NCBI GenBank assembly: GCA_030064935.1
Contig: JASJEA010000001.1
Coordinates: forward strand, 1-64,000
Reading direction: 5' to 3'
DNA length: 64,000 bases
From: Crocosphaera sp.
Lineage (GTDB): Bacteria > Cyanobacteriota > Cyanobacteriia > Cyanobacteriales > Microcystaceae
Below are positions 1 to 8,889 of the stretch, piece by piece. The notes beneath the pieces are model-generated. The model searched no databases and had not been told where the DNA came from. It worked only from the letters and a program-made list of their open reading frames with translations. The stretch's first letter is position 1; each line of letters opens with the position of its first letter. The position numbers were made by a program, and so were the translations under genes.

Positions 1-141
1 AATAGATTGGTTTTAGCTAGTATTTTTTAAGACTAACTGGCTTGAATTCCTGTGTTTATTTTTCTCAAGATTATCCTTAATTTTTTAGGAATTTATGGCT
101 CCTGCTTACATCGAACTCAGGTCAACATTTTTCAATGTCTT

Positions 142-285
142 ATACCAAATCCGCTTATTATCGTAGAATAATATTCTTTCTCCCCCTGCCTCCTCTGCCT
201 CCCCTGCTCCCCCTGCCTCCCCTACCTCCCCTGCTCCCTCTACTTTTTTAATATGATTATCTACTTTCTAAAGCGGATTTGGTAT
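142..285. mobile_element. MITE-like element with 15-bp terminal inverted repeats
   Basis: A 144-bp non-coding block starts with ATACCAAATCCGCTT (142-156) and ends with its perfect reverse complement (271-285). Between them lies a CT-rich tract (about 180-241) built from short CTCCCC/TGCCTC units. A truncated copy in the opposite orientation lies at 32348-32423, which shows that the block is dispersed. No ORF or transposase is present, so it would be a non-autonomous element. No clear target duplication is seen. It takes up most of the gap before the first gene, and a solo end of another repeat family (CGAACTCAGGT, 113-123) lies just upstream. Confidence 0.6.
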
Positions 286-315
286 GAGGATTATTTTCGG
301 GAGTCGTCACTTCTA

Positions 316-903
316 TCAATAACAAGATTGATCAGACTTTTGTTTACGTTTCCAATGGTTAGCTATTCCAAGGGTTGCTAAAGCCAAAAAAGATAAACTA
401 GAAGAAGTTTCAGGAACAGAAACTAAGGTTGCTTGAAACACAACTGGTAACTCGCTATCTTCTGGACCAAAATTTTCAAAACCTGAGATAAATGGAGGGG
501 CAGAAAAAATTTCAAAATGACCTGGTGGGTTCAAGAAATCAGCAAAAAATAAGTTTACAAAATTGCCTCCAGATGTTGAAAAACCTAAACCATCATTTGT
601 CAATTGTTCAGAATTAAGACTAATTAAATTATCAACTTCAAAAGGTTCATTTCCTGGTACGGAAGTTCCCGTTGGGTGTAAGCCAGTTATGGCTTCACCG
701 TTTCGTGTACCACTAATATCAGTAATTAAATAAAAACCTAAGTCATCAGCAACATCTTCAGTCATTAATGTTCCACTTGCATTTATTCCAGGTGCAGAAT
801 AACTCCAATTGAAAGTTAAAGCTAAAGATTTTTCTACGTTTCCTAATATTAACCCAGAAATAGTTGTTGTCAGCGTAGCAAATAATAAGGGGATATTTTT
901 CAT
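316..903 (-). CDS. PEP-CTERM-type secreted protein
   Basis: The predicted 195-residue protein has an N-terminal signal peptide (Lys-Asn start, hydrophobic stretch, likely cleavage near residue 28). It ends with a PEP-CTERM-like sorting signal: a VPE motif near residue 163, a hydrophobic helix, then a basic KRKQK tail. In this family the tail is recognised by an exosortase for export and processing. The central part is a beta-rich region without a recognised catalytic motif. The motif reads VPET rather than the textbook PEP, which is common in cyanobacterial members. The gene stands alone. Function is unknown beyond the predicted surface or envelope location. Confidence 0.7.
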   Translation of the reverse strand: MKNIPLLFATLTTTISGLILGNVEKSLALTFNWSYSAPGINASGTLMTEDVADDLGFYLITDISGTRNGEAITGLHPTGTSVPGNEPFEVDNLISLNSEQLTNDGLGFSTSGGNFVNLFFADFLNPPGHFEIFSAPPFISGFENFGPEDSELPVVFQATLVSVPETSSSLSFLALATLGIANHWKRKQKSDQSCY

Positions 904-1172
904 GATTGCAGTATTTTAACTAAGGTAATAGTTATTTATAGTATAAAGTATTTTTATTTTCAATGTTGTTGCAATTCTTTATTATTTATGTTAACTTGAT
1001 AAGTTTTACTTTAGAAAATAAGTTTTCTTATTAGAGACAAAAAAATAATTGTCACCGGCTTGACATATTCTTGACACACCGTTGACACAATCATGATATT
1101 CAATGTAATCGTGGTTTTATTTCAAAAGCCAGTTTATGTATCTTTAAAAACTGTTTTAAACCTGCTTTAATT

Positions 1173-1367
1173 ATGAACCCCACTGCAACTAGACTTCTTA
1201 ATTTTCTCCAACAAGACTTAGATATTCCCCCTGAGTCTATCAACCTTGCCTTCAAAGATGAACAAGCCATGCCACACCATTTTCCCATGATTTTGTGGCA
1301 ATATGGCTTAGTTAATAAACAACAATTAGAATCAGTTTTTGACTGGTTGGATGATCATGATTTTTAA
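1173..1367 (+). CDS. DUF2949 family small protein
   Basis: The 64-residue protein matches the cyanobacterial DUF2949 family in length and pattern: an N-terminal helix (TRLLNFLQQDL), a Pro-rich turn, then a C-terminal WQYGLV...LDxVFDWL-type segment. It has no signal peptide or membrane helix and is probably a small cytosolic protein of unknown role. The ATG at 1173 follows an AT-rich leader without a strong ribosome-binding site. An overlapping minus-strand frame at 1100-1288 has no family resemblance and was left out. Family assignment is from memory of the pattern. Confidence 0.7.
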   Translation: MNPTATRLLNFLQQDLDIPPESINLAFKDEQAMPHHFPMILWQYGLVNKQQLESVFDWLDDHDF

Positions 1368-1418
1368 TAGGAATGACTGCTAAATATGTTATCTCAAAGA
1401 TGTCAGAAGCTTATTTGA

Positions 1419-1437
1419 GGGCGGGCTTTGCCCACCC
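1419..1437. terminator. GC-rich hairpin downstream of the DUF2949 gene
   Basis: GGGCGGGC and GCCCACCC form a stem with one mismatch and a 3-nt loop (TTT). It lies 51 bp after the DUF2949 stop codon. Near-identical hairpins occur at 12117-12133 and 63789-63805, so this is part of a dispersed hairpin family that may serve as a terminator. No strong T-tract follows. Confidence 0.45.
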
Positions 1438-1660
1438 TAAGATATCTGTAGTTGTCTAGCACACAATTAGCAGAATAACTTTGGTATTATTGTTAATAAA
1501 CTGATTAAAACCATCAAACAAAATTTATAATTTAGAAATTAGAAAAAAATTAAAGATAATTTAATAATCTTTAAAGCTAATTTTTGGCTTATATTAACAA
1601 ACTATTGTTGTTACCTAAAGTACAATAAGGCCTAAGTTGTATGCTAGAGATATAAAATAT

Positions 1661-2863
1661 ATGGGTCGTGCGAAAAAAGTCGTGCTTGCTTATTCTGGTG
1701 GGGTAGATACCTCCGTTTGTATTCCCTATCTTAAGCATGAGTGGGGAGTAGAAGAAGTTATCACCTTAGCTGCGGACTTAGGACAAGGAGATGAACTAGG
1801 ACCTATCCAAGCCAAAGCCCTAAAATCAGGGGCTGTTGAGTCCCTGGTGGCTGATGCTAAAACAGAATTCGTCACTGACTATGCCTTTAAATCAATTAAA
1901 GCGAATGCCCTCTATGAGAGTAGATATCCTCTCTCTACAGCCTTGGCTCGTCCTCTGATTGCTAAATTATTAGTAGAAGCCGCAGAAAAATACGGGGCTG
2001 ATGCCGTTGCTCACGGTTGTACGGCCAAAGGAAACGATCAGGTCCGCTTTGATCTCGGAATTTTAGCCCTTAACCCTACCTTAAAGGTGTTAGCCCCAGC
2101 TAGGGAATGGAAAATGAGTCGGGAACAAAGTATTGCTTATGGGGAAAAATTTGGCTTAGAATTTCCCGTTAAGAAGTCTTCTCCATTCAGTATTGATCGC
2201 AACCTGTTAGGGCGCAGTATTGAAGCTGGTCCCCTGGAAGATCCTATGACTGAACCCCCAGAAGAAATCTATTTGATGACTAAAGCGATCGCTGATACCC
2301 CAGATACCCCCGAATATGTGGAAATCGGTTTTGAGAAGGGTATTCCAGTTAGTCTCAATGGTCAAAGCTTAGGCCCAGTAGACCTCATTAGTCAACTCAA
2401 CGATATGGTGGGTAAACATGGGGTTGGGCGACTTGATATGATTGAAAACAGAGTGGTTGGCATTAAATCACGGGAAATTTATGAAGCGCCCGCTTTATTG
2501 GTTCTCATTGATGCCCATCGAGACTTAGAAACCTTAACCCTAACCGCAGATGTAACTCAGTACAAGAAAGGGGTTGAGGAAACCTATAGTCATTTGATCT
2601 ATCGGGGTTTATGGTATTCTCCCTTAAAAGAAGCTCTTGATGCTTTGATTGATCAAACTCAAGAACGAGTCACCGGAATGGTACGCATTAAGCTATTTAA
2701 GGGCAATGCTACTATTGTTGGTCGTCAGTCTGATTATTCCATCTATAGTCCCCATTTATCTACCTATGGGGAAGATGATCGCTTTGATCATAAAGCGGCA
2801 GAAGGCTTTATCTATATTTGGGGACTTCCTACTAGGGTTTGGGCAGAAAAAACCAAAGGTTAA
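1661..2863 (+). CDS. argG: Argininosuccinate synthase
   Basis: This 400-residue enzyme joins citrulline and aspartate using ATP, the penultimate step of arginine biosynthesis in the cytosol. The N-terminal ATP-binding P-loop of the adenine nucleotide alpha-hydrolase fold (AYSGGVDTS) and the family motifs [13 protein letters not shown] and EDP are present. The frame is open from a TTG at 1637, but the ATG at 1661 gives [14 protein letters not shown], the usual start of the family, and the usual length of about 400. argC, another arginine gene, lies at 15984 in the same window but is not linked to it. The leader from 1368 to 1660 is AT-rich. Confidence 0.97.
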   Translation: MGRAKKVVLAYSGGVDTSVCIPYLKHEWGVEEVITLAADLGQGDELGPIQAKALKSGAVESLVADAKTEFVTDYAFKSIKANALYESRYPLSTALARPLIAKLLVEAAEKYGADAVAHGCTAKGNDQVRFDLGILALNPTLKVLAPAREWKMSREQSIAYGEKFGLEFPVKKSSPFSIDRNLLGRSIEAGPLEDPMTEPPEEIYLMTKAIADTPDTPEYVEIGFEKGIPVSLNGQSLGPVDLISQLNDMVGKHGVGRLDMIENRVVGIKSREIYEAPALLVLIDAHRDLETLTLTADVTQYKKGVEETYSHLIYRGLWYSPLKEALDALIDQTQERVTGMVRIKLFKGNATIVGRQSDYSIYSPHLSTYGEDDRFDHKAAEGFIYIWGLPTRVWAEKTKG

Positions 2864-2875
2864 TGGTTTAATTTT

Positions 2876-2899
2876 GGGGCTTAATTTAGATTAAGTCCC
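2876..2899 (+). terminator. Rho-independent-like terminator of argG
   Basis: The stem GGGGCTTAAT (2876-2885) pairs with ATTAAGTCCC (2890-2899), with one G-T wobble and a 4-nt loop, 12 bp after the argG stop. A T-rich stretch (TCTAATTCTTTT) follows. It would also serve the opposing DUF4926-like frame. Confidence 0.6.
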
Positions 2900-2920
2900 T
2901 CTAATTCTTTTGAGATACAA

Positions 2921-3169
2921 TTAAGCAGTCGCTTTTACTAAATTATAATGTAATAACATTAATTTATTAGCTGATATTATTTCCATTGCATAAGTTGTTC
3001 CGTCATTATTAGAAAATTCTACTTCAAATGCTTTACCATCATAGTCCATAACAATTGTTCCCACTTGTCCTTTATATAAGGTGATAGGTTCTCTAGTTTC
3101 AAAATGGATTGTTTGTCTATCTTCTGTTAAAGCGACAATATCTAGTTCTTTTAATTTGTTTATAAAAAT
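2921..3169 (-). pseudogene. DUF4926-like gene lacking a usual start codon
   Basis: Reading the minus strand gives about 80 codons that match the DUF4926 pattern: KELDIVALTED near the start, then YKGQVGTIV, then AFEVEFSNNDGTTYA and a final KLMLLH segment. The frame is closed by TAA at 3173-3175 upstream, and there is no ATG, GTG or TTG before the conserved core. Only an ATT (3167-3169) or ATA could serve. DUF4926 proteins are small and often sit in toxin-antitoxin-like pairs, but no partner is visible. It is either a remnant that lost its start or a gene using a rare start codon. Confidence 0.5.
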
Positions 3170-3211
3170 ATTTTATTTACATATAGTTATTGTTAGTTTT
3201 TTAAAGTTACA

Positions 3212-3664
3212 TTACACTACTTCTATAAAGCTGTTCATTTGCAAGGGAAGATCAGGGTCAATCTCAAACCATACTGTTGCGCCACAGTTTTTCTTGTGAT
3301 CGGGATCATAAATCAGTCGGCCAAAGCCTGGAATTCTCACCTCATTACACAAAAAACTATGTTGCCCCATTTTCACGGAAATAACGGGGTTATGGGTCTT
3401 ATTCTTGTTATTAGACTTGATTATACCCTGAATGACATGCATAAAGGTCATGATTTTTTGTTTGCGTTTTCGCCAACGACCTTCAGGGCCTTTGTTTTTA
3501 CAGCTTATTTTTGGCATTCCATCTGAAGATACAGGGATTTGCCAACGACGACCTTCTTTAAAGGCTCCTTCAATACGACCGTCTATAGCTAGTTTTCGGA
3601 CACGCTGAACGGATAAGTGAAGTCGACAAGCAGCTTGAGTCGTTCCAATATAGGTTTTTGACAT
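3212..3664 (-). CDS. Helix-turn-helix protein with unknown C-terminal domain
   Basis: The first 45 or so residues form an excisionase/MerR-like helix-turn-helix: TTQAACRLHLSVQRVRKLA, then the wing region IEGAFKEGRRWQIP. A basic linker follows (EGRWRKRKQK). The rest (about residues 75-150) is a compact beta-rich segment containing CNEVRIPGFGRLIYDPD and a final FIEVV; I do not recognise it. The protein probably binds DNA. It lies just upstream of the DUF4926 remnant on the same strand, 42 bp away, and could be co-transcribed with it. The neighbourhood is AT-rich and poorly conserved, as in an accessory island. Confidence 0.6.
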   Translation of the reverse strand: MSKTYIGTTQAACRLHLSVQRVRKLAIDGRIEGAFKEGRRWQIPVSSDGMPKISCKNKGPEGRWRKRKQKIMTFMHVIQGIIKSNNKNKTHNPVISVKMGQHSFLCNEVRIPGFGRLIYDPDHKKNCGATVWFEIDPDLPLQMNSFIEVV

Positions 3665-3877
3665 TGTACTATTGCGCTATAGTTAGAATGATTATAGGAT
3701 AGTTTCCAGACTGATTAGGGATACAGATGATCTCTTTGATACCAGTTTTCATAGCAATCCACTAAAAGATTGAAATAAAAATTCCTTTCAATTGAAAACT
3801 AATAGATAAAACCTCATATTTTTTAATATCTAAAATAATTTAGTTTCAGCGATCGCCGCTTTTATAAGCTTCACAAT

Positions 3878-4336
3878 TTGATAGATTATGATAAACAAGG
3901 AGAAGTTGCTTCATACATTAAAGATACCATTGAAAAATATCTTGAATCATCAACAGAAGAAGAAATAATAAAGCTTGTTTATTCTCTTAAAGATGGAATT
4001 AATATTGAAAATTTTTTTCCTGAATTAAGTTCTATAATTGATACAACAAAAATATCCTTACAAAGGATTATTAAAAGTCATGTTGATTGGGCTATTCCTC
4101 TATATAAGACACCTGGTGAGAAGAAAAATTTTGTACTGAATAAAGAGATTTTATCAATAATTATGATATCTGATCAAAATGATATCTCTAACTCAGAAAA
4201 GCTAACCCAACTATTGAGAATATTAGCATCGTCCATTATAGATTGGTCTTTAGATGAATATGATATTAAACAAATTGTACAATTTTTTGACATCGTTATC
4301 GAGAAGATTGATATTATATATAAACAAAGTTTATAA
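3878..4336 (+). pseudogene. N-terminal part of a gene interrupted by a TAA codon
   Basis: This is a 152-codon hypothetical reading frame, rich in Ile, Lys, Asp and Glu and predicted helical. It begins with a TTG (3878); no ATG start fits, and the frame is open only from 3839. It ends with TAA at 4334-4336. The same frame then continues without a further stop through 4337-4360 into the ORF at 4361-5023. The two segments therefore look like one gene of about 380 codons broken by one nonsense codon. No family is recognised. A HIP1 octamer (GCGATCGC) lies just before the start. Confidence 0.5.
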
Positions 4337-4360
4337 GATTGTACAGAAATTTTTGAATTA

Positions 4361-5023
4361 ATGTTTATTCTGTTCTTAAAATTACCGAATTATAGTGATT
4401 CTCAAGATAACTTATTTAAGCTAATTAGTAAGTTTCCCATTTTTACCGTAAGATTATCGCCATCACTCTCCCTATATAATATCTTTACTAGATTATCTCA
4501 GAATAAAATAACTCTCCTAAACTCACTTCTAGAAAATAATGATAGAGAGATATTCTTAAAAGGATCAATCATTTGGAAAGCAGTATTAGACTTAAAATTT
4601 ATTGATTTCACAAAAAGACTTTTCTCTAAACTTTTGAAAGATATTGTATTTACTCCTGATATAGGAAAAAGACTCCTTCAAGAACAAGAAGAAGATAGTC
4701 AATTTCATACTATAGGAATTACCTTTTTAACCTATTCTGATTATCCTATTGAAAATACTCAAGAGCAAAAACAGCTTTTAGACTGGTTAAAAAATGTCGA
4801 TAGTGAAACTGAAGAAAAAGAATGGGGTAAGTTTATTAAAAACAGTGTTATTAGTGATGAAAAACAATCACATTGGTCTACTTTCTTAGAAAAAATCTTA
4901 AGTGACCCCAAACCATTTGGCCATTTAATATTAAATGCTGCAATGGAACGTTATCAAAGTTCAAATAATGCAATGGGAATTACAATTTCTGAAGAAGAAG
5001 AAAAAACACTTGACTTAGTTTAA
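4361..5023 (+). pseudogene. C-terminal part of the interrupted gene
   Basis: These 220 codons are in the same frame as the 3878-4336 segment and separated from it by one stop codon. The predicted protein is helical, begins with a hydrophobic stretch (MFILFLKLP) and ends in an acidic tail (EEEEKTLDLV). There is no ribosome-binding site before the ATG at 4361, which supports the view that it was an internal methionine. No motif or family is recognised. Alternatively it could be an independent gene translated by reinitiation. Confidence 0.5.
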
Positions 5024-5071
5024 TAAATTTTAAAACCAGTCATTATACAATTAAAATTAATCAATTAATAT

Positions 5072-5332
5072 TCAACCCCCACTAACAGGAGGAATGAATA
5101 CTAATTCATCTCCTTCTTTTAGAATAGTATTACTCTCAACAAATTGAAAATTAACCCCAAAACGAGTAACATTACGCCATTCTTCTAACTTAGGATGTTC
5201 TTGAATTAGAATATCTAAAACATCATTAACTGTAGTTTCTAATGAAACTTGTTTAACTAACTCCGAAACACCATAAACTTCTTCATAAACTGCAAATAGT
5301 TTAACGGTAATTGTAATAAAAGATTGAGACAT
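5072..5332 (-). CDS. moaD: MoaD/ThiS-family sulfur carrier (molybdopterin synthase small subunit)
   Basis: The 86-residue beta-grasp protein ends with the diglycine GG that is thiocarboxylated and donates sulfur (PPVSGG). Conserved features include VKLFAVYEE near the start, the central TTVNDVLDIL helix and the FIPPVSGG end. Length and tail fit MoaD of molybdenum-cofactor synthesis better than the shorter ThiS. The partner moaE and other mo genes are not in the window, so the pathway assignment rests on similarity. The gene is convergent with the interrupted ORF pair and divergent from the universal stress gene. Confidence 0.85.
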   Translation of the reverse strand: MSQSFITITVKLFAVYEEVYGVSELVKQVSLETTVNDVLDILIQEHPKLEEWRNVTRFGVNFQFVESNTILKEGDELVFIPPVSGG

Positions 5333-5500
5333 AACAAACCAAATTAGATCATCAATAATTATGCTTAAGATAGAACCGAAAAATTAAACCATACTAAATT
5401 ACTGACTAATTGATTAACTTTTCTATCGAAATTGGATCATATAAAAGAAAATATGTCAAGCTGAGAGTGGAGATAGAGTATAAGAACAAGAGGGGGGACA

Positions 5501-6049
5501 ATGGTTAATCAAGTTGAAAGTCCGCAAGTCCTGAATCGAGAAAATGGGGGACCCCAGACAGTTGCTCCCATATATGAAAAAATTTTAGTAGCGATCGCAG
5601 AAGATAGTAGCTCCAAAGAGGTATTTGAAACCGCATTAAAATTAGCCAAAGCACAGAACAGCCAATTGATGATCATAACTGTTATTCAGGAAAATAATCG
5701 AGGAGGAATGGAATTACCTCTTTACCCAGAAATGACAGGATATGCTGGCATTTATACCCAGGAAATGGTTGAATTGGAAGAAAAACTAAGACAAGAAACA
5801 TTAGAAGAATTGCAAAGTTGGCTCAAAAGGCTAAACCAACAGGCTATTAAACAAGGAATCAAAGCTGACTCAGATTGTTTGTATGGGGAACCCGGGCCAA
5901 GGATCTGCGCCATGGCCAAACAATGGGGAGCAGAGCTAATTATTGTGGGTCGTCGAGGTCGTCAAGGTCTCTCAGAACTCTTATTAGGTAGCATAAGTAA
6001 TTATGTCATTCACCATGCCCCCTGTTCTAGTTTAATCGTGCAGCATTAA
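5501..6049 (+). CDS. Universal stress protein, UspA family
   Basis: This 182-residue single-domain protein has the Usp fold: ILVAIAEDSSS at the first strand near residue 28, and the ATP-binding motif G-x2-G-x9-G-S, seen as GRRGRQGLSELLLGS near the C-terminus. The motif suggests an ATP-binding subclass. About 25 extra residues precede the domain. The start at 5501 follows a purine-rich GAGGGGGGACA ribosome-binding site. Universal stress proteins act in the cytosol under starvation or stress, but the specific partner is unknown. Confidence 0.9.
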   Translation: MVNQVESPQVLNRENGGPQTVAPIYEKILVAIAEDSSSKEVFETALKLAKAQNSQLMIITVIQENNRGGMELPLYPEMTGYAGIYTQEMVELEEKLRQETLEELQSWLKRLNQQAIKQGIKADSDCLYGEPGPRICAMAKQWGAELIIVGRRGRQGLSELLLGSISNYVIHHAPCSSLIVQH

Positions 6050-6162
6050 GCCGTTAGATGAAATTAAGGAAAGCAGGACAAAAAGGCCATTGATAGGTTA
6101 AAGTCGAAAAGGAAACATTAACATTGGCTAAGGATAATCCTATATAAGGAGAACTAGATACT

Positions 6163-6279
6163 ATGCTAACCTTGAAAATCGCTGTTTACATCGTTGTTGC
6201 TTTATTTATTTCCTTGTTCGTTTTCGGATTTTTATCGAGTGATCCCACCCGTAACCCTGGACGCAAGGACTTTGAATAA
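6163..6279 (+). CDS. psbI: Photosystem II reaction centre protein I
   Basis: This is a 38-residue protein, [15 protein letters not shown] followed by [19 protein letters not shown], with one transmembrane helix and the conserved stromal tail DPxRNPxRKD. PsbI is a small subunit of the photosystem II core next to CP43 and D1, in the thylakoid membrane. Length and sequence agree with cyanobacterial PsbI. AAGGAG lies upstream of the ATG. The gene is monocistronic, followed by a hairpin at 6321. Confidence 0.97.
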   Translation: MLTLKIAVYIVVALFISLFVFGFLSSDPTRNPGRKDFE

Positions 6280-6320
6280 GCTCTAATCAGTTTGTGTTAA
6301 CTTAGGTGAGTAAAACGATA

Positions 6321-6343
6321 GGGGCGAGGTTTGGCTCGTCCCC
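6321..6343 (+). terminator. Hairpin downstream of psbI
   Basis: GGGGCGAG (6321-6328) pairs with CTCGTCCCC (6335-6343), with one bulged T and a 6-nt loop, about 40 bp after the psbI stop. No T-run follows, so the strength as a terminator is uncertain. Confidence 0.45.
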
Positions 6344-6408
6344 ATCTAAATACCCTCTAATCACGCTACAGGTAGCCACTTAACCTTTTAGCTTGATACT
6401 ATCTAAAG

Positions 6409-8829
6409 ATGCTCCCATTCGTTCCATCACCTAATCCGCCAGCGCAAATAGAAACCGTTATCCTTGAGCATCAGGGGAAACAAACTCCTTCATGGATCAA
6501 CCAAGAAGCCCAGGGGGACTCAGATTTTATCTTAAGTCAACTTCCCTCTGAGATTCCAGTCGTTTCAGAAAATAAACCCACAGAGACAGCACCACCAGGG
6601 GTAGTGGAATTCTATTTATCCTCCCCCGAAGAAGTCCCTAAGACAGAAACTTTACCAGGGTTTAACCCCACCGGTCAAGCAGCCGATATCTTAGGTGAGC
6701 CGATTACCGTCGGGAAATCTAGCGGTCGGACTTCCCCTAAATGGGTTCCTCTGCAACCATCAGAAACCGTAGCCCAATCATCTCAACCCCGTCGCTTACT
6801 GCTAAAACCACGAGGCAAGCAAGAACAGTCCCTCGACTTCGCCCTGGGTCCCGAAGCCTCTGAGCCCTTAGCCCAGAGACAAGTAGAAATATTCCCAGAG
6901 ACAACACCTCAAGAAGCGGTTGGGGTAGTGGAACTCGTCTCCGATCGCCAGGAATACGACACAGAAAGAGAAGTGGTTTATGCAGAAGGCAAAGTGATTA
7001 TGCGCTTTGGCAATGGGGTGTTATTAGCCGATCGCCTCTGGATTAATCTTCCCGATCAATTTGCTGTGGCTGAGGGAAACGTTGTTCTCGATCGCGGAGA
7101 GCAAACCCTGCGCGGAGAACGATTTGAGTATTACTTTGTGCAAGATACTGGTGTGGTTTTCAATGCCAATGGAGAAATCTATCAACCCACCACAGGCCAA
7201 GATTTTTCCCCTACCCTACCCACTTCAGCCGATAGCAGTTTAATCCCCAACCAAACCCTCAACCAACGCTTAGCCTTAGAACAACCCCTACAAAGGATTA
7301 CCCAAGCCCAGGGTATTAGTTATTCCTTTGGATTCTCCGTGGGGGAAAATGGCGTTCAAGGTTCTGCACCCGGTAACAGTGGTGGACAAATTAATCGCAT
7401 TCGCTTTGAAGCCGATCGCCTCGAATTTGATGCCGATGGTTGGGAGGCTAGTGACGCTCGTCTCACCAACGATCCCTTCTCCCCTCCAGAATTGGAAGTA
7501 CGGGCTGAAACCGCCACCTTTCGCAATATTGCCCCCTTAGTAGATGAAGTTAAACTGACCAATTCAAGAGTGGTTCTAGATCAAGCCAACTCTTTTCCCA
7601 CCCAAGATCGCTTAATTTTTGACCGACGAGATCGTCAACCTGGGGTAATTGGCTTTGGCTATGATGACCGCGATCGGGGAGGTTTCTTCGTGGAACGGGC
7701 TTTTAACGTAGTGGATAACAATACTTTTAACTGGAAAGTGACCCCCCAATATTATCTTCAAAAAGGACTTGACCCCGAAGGTTTAACCGTAGATGACGTT
7801 AACACTGATTTATTTTTAGAAGATCAAGATGATATTGATGCCGTTAGTCCTCAAACCTTCGGGTTTATCAATGAAGTCAATGCCAACTTAAACGACAGAA
7901 CCACCCTCTTTAGTCGAAGCTCTTTGACCAGTTTAGAATTTAGTGATTTTGAAGATCGAGTCCGAACCAAAAACTTTGTGCAGTATCGCCTTGGGGATGA
8001 TGCCAATGCCCATGACTTGAGGTTTGAGTATAATTACCGAGAACGTTTGTTTAACGGTTCTTTGGGGTTTCAAACCGTTCGCAGTAGTGTAGGGGTACTG
8101 CTCGTTTCTCCTGACATCCTTTTAGAAGATACAGGGATACAACTCAGCTATCAAGGCTCAATTCAAAGCGTTAACGCTAGTACGGATCGTTTCAGTCTTT
8201 TGGGTTTCAATTCAGAAGATCGTCGCGTTAGCTTGATGCGAGTTCAAGGGGCAGCATCCTTAAGACGACCTTTTCTACTGTGGGCTGGGGATGCCTTACC
8301 CCCCACTCCCGAAGAAGGATTAAAATATACCCCGACCCCAGTGCGCCCCTTTTTGGTTCTCTCCACCGGACTCACCGGAATTACCAGTCTTTATGGCAAC
8401 GGAGACTCTCAACCCTCCCTTTCCGGTATTGTTGGTCTATCCGGACAAATTGGCAATTTTTCCCAGCCTTTTCTCGATTATACCGGGTTTAATCTGGTTT
8501 TTTCCCAAGCATTACGGGGTGATCCCTCTCCTTTTTTCTTTGATCGGTTTGCTGACCTAAAAACCCTAAGTTGGGGCATTTCTCAACAATTATACGGACC
8601 GGTTCGTGTCGGCGTTCAAAGTGCCTACAACATCGATACAGACGAAGAAATCAACACTGACTTGTTTGTTGAATATAGTCGCCGTACCTATAGTATTTTG
8701 TTGAGATATAACACAGTTTTGAGGGTGGGTTCCCTTTCCCTGAGAATTAGTGACTTTAACTGGGGAGGTAATCCAGGCCCATTTGATGGTACAGGAATTC
8801 GCCCTGTTATTCAGGGTGTGCCTCGTTGA
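6409..8829 (+). CDS. DUF3769 / LptD-like outer-membrane protein
   Basis: The 806-residue protein has three parts. A Pro/Glu-rich N-terminal third (about 1-175) appears disordered. An OstA/LptA-like beta-jellyroll segment (about 180-285) carries SDRQEYDTEREVVYAEGKV, ADRLWINLP and FAVAEGNVVL. A long C-terminal region rich in alternating aromatic and polar residues is typical of an outer-membrane beta-barrel. It belongs to the cyanobacterial DUF3769 family, which resembles LptD, the lipopolysaccharide-insertion barrel. No classical signal peptide is seen at the ATG chosen, so the true start could differ. Downstream lie rpsP, khpA and an lpxB-related gene, an arrangement that hints at envelope biogenesis. 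Confidence 0.8.
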   Translation: MLPFVPSPNPPAQIETVILEHQGKQTPSWINQEAQGDSDFILSQLPSEIPVVSENKPTETAPPGVVEFYLSSPEEVPKTETLPGFNPTGQAADILGEPITVGKSSGRTSPKWVPLQPSETVAQSSQPRRLLLKPRGKQEQSLDFALGPEASEPLAQRQVEIFPETTPQEAVGVVELVSDRQEYDTEREVVYAEGKVIMRFGNGVLLADRLWINLPDQFAVAEGNVVLDRGEQTLRGERFEYYFVQDTGVVFNANGEIYQPTTGQDFSPTLPTSADSSLIPNQTLNQRLALEQPLQRITQAQGISYSFGFSVGENGVQGSAPGNSGGQINRIRFEADRLEFDADGWEASDARLTNDPFSPPELEVRAETATFRNIAPLVDEVKLTNSRVVLDQANSFPTQDRLIFDRRDRQPGVIGFGYDDRDRGGFFVERAFNVVDNNTFNWKVTPQYYLQKGLDPEGLTVDDVNTDLFLEDQDDIDAVSPQTFGFINEVNANLNDRTTLFSRSSLTSLEFSDFEDRVRTKNFVQYRLGDDANAHDLRFEYNYRERLFNGSLGFQTVRSSVGVLLVSPDILLEDTGIQLSYQGSIQSVNASTDRFSLLGFNSEDRRVSLMRVQGAASLRRPFLLWAGDALPPTPEEGLKYTPTPVRPFLVLSTGLTGITSLYGNGDSQPSLSGIVGLSGQIGNFSQPFLDYTGFNLVFSQALRGDPSPFFFDRFADLKTLSWGISQQLYGPVRVGVQSAYNIDTDEEINTDLFVEYSRRTYSILLRYNTVLRVGSLSLRISDFNWGGNPGPFDGTGIRPVIQGVPR

Positions 8830-8889
8830 TCAAAAATTAACATGATATAATAAGAAGTTCGAGTCAAACACAAAACCCCTGAAAACAAG

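Noticed and set aside
180-241. CT-rich tract considered as a CRISPR or microsatellite
   Set aside because: The units are irregular and short with no spacers, and the tract lies inside an element with terminal repeats.
1100-1288. Minus-strand frame of 62 codons over the DUF2949 gene
   Set aside because: It lies opposite a gene with a clear family and has no resemblance of its own.
2649-2894. Frame overlapping the end of argG
   Set aside because: It is an out-of-frame shadow of argG without a plausible start or motif.
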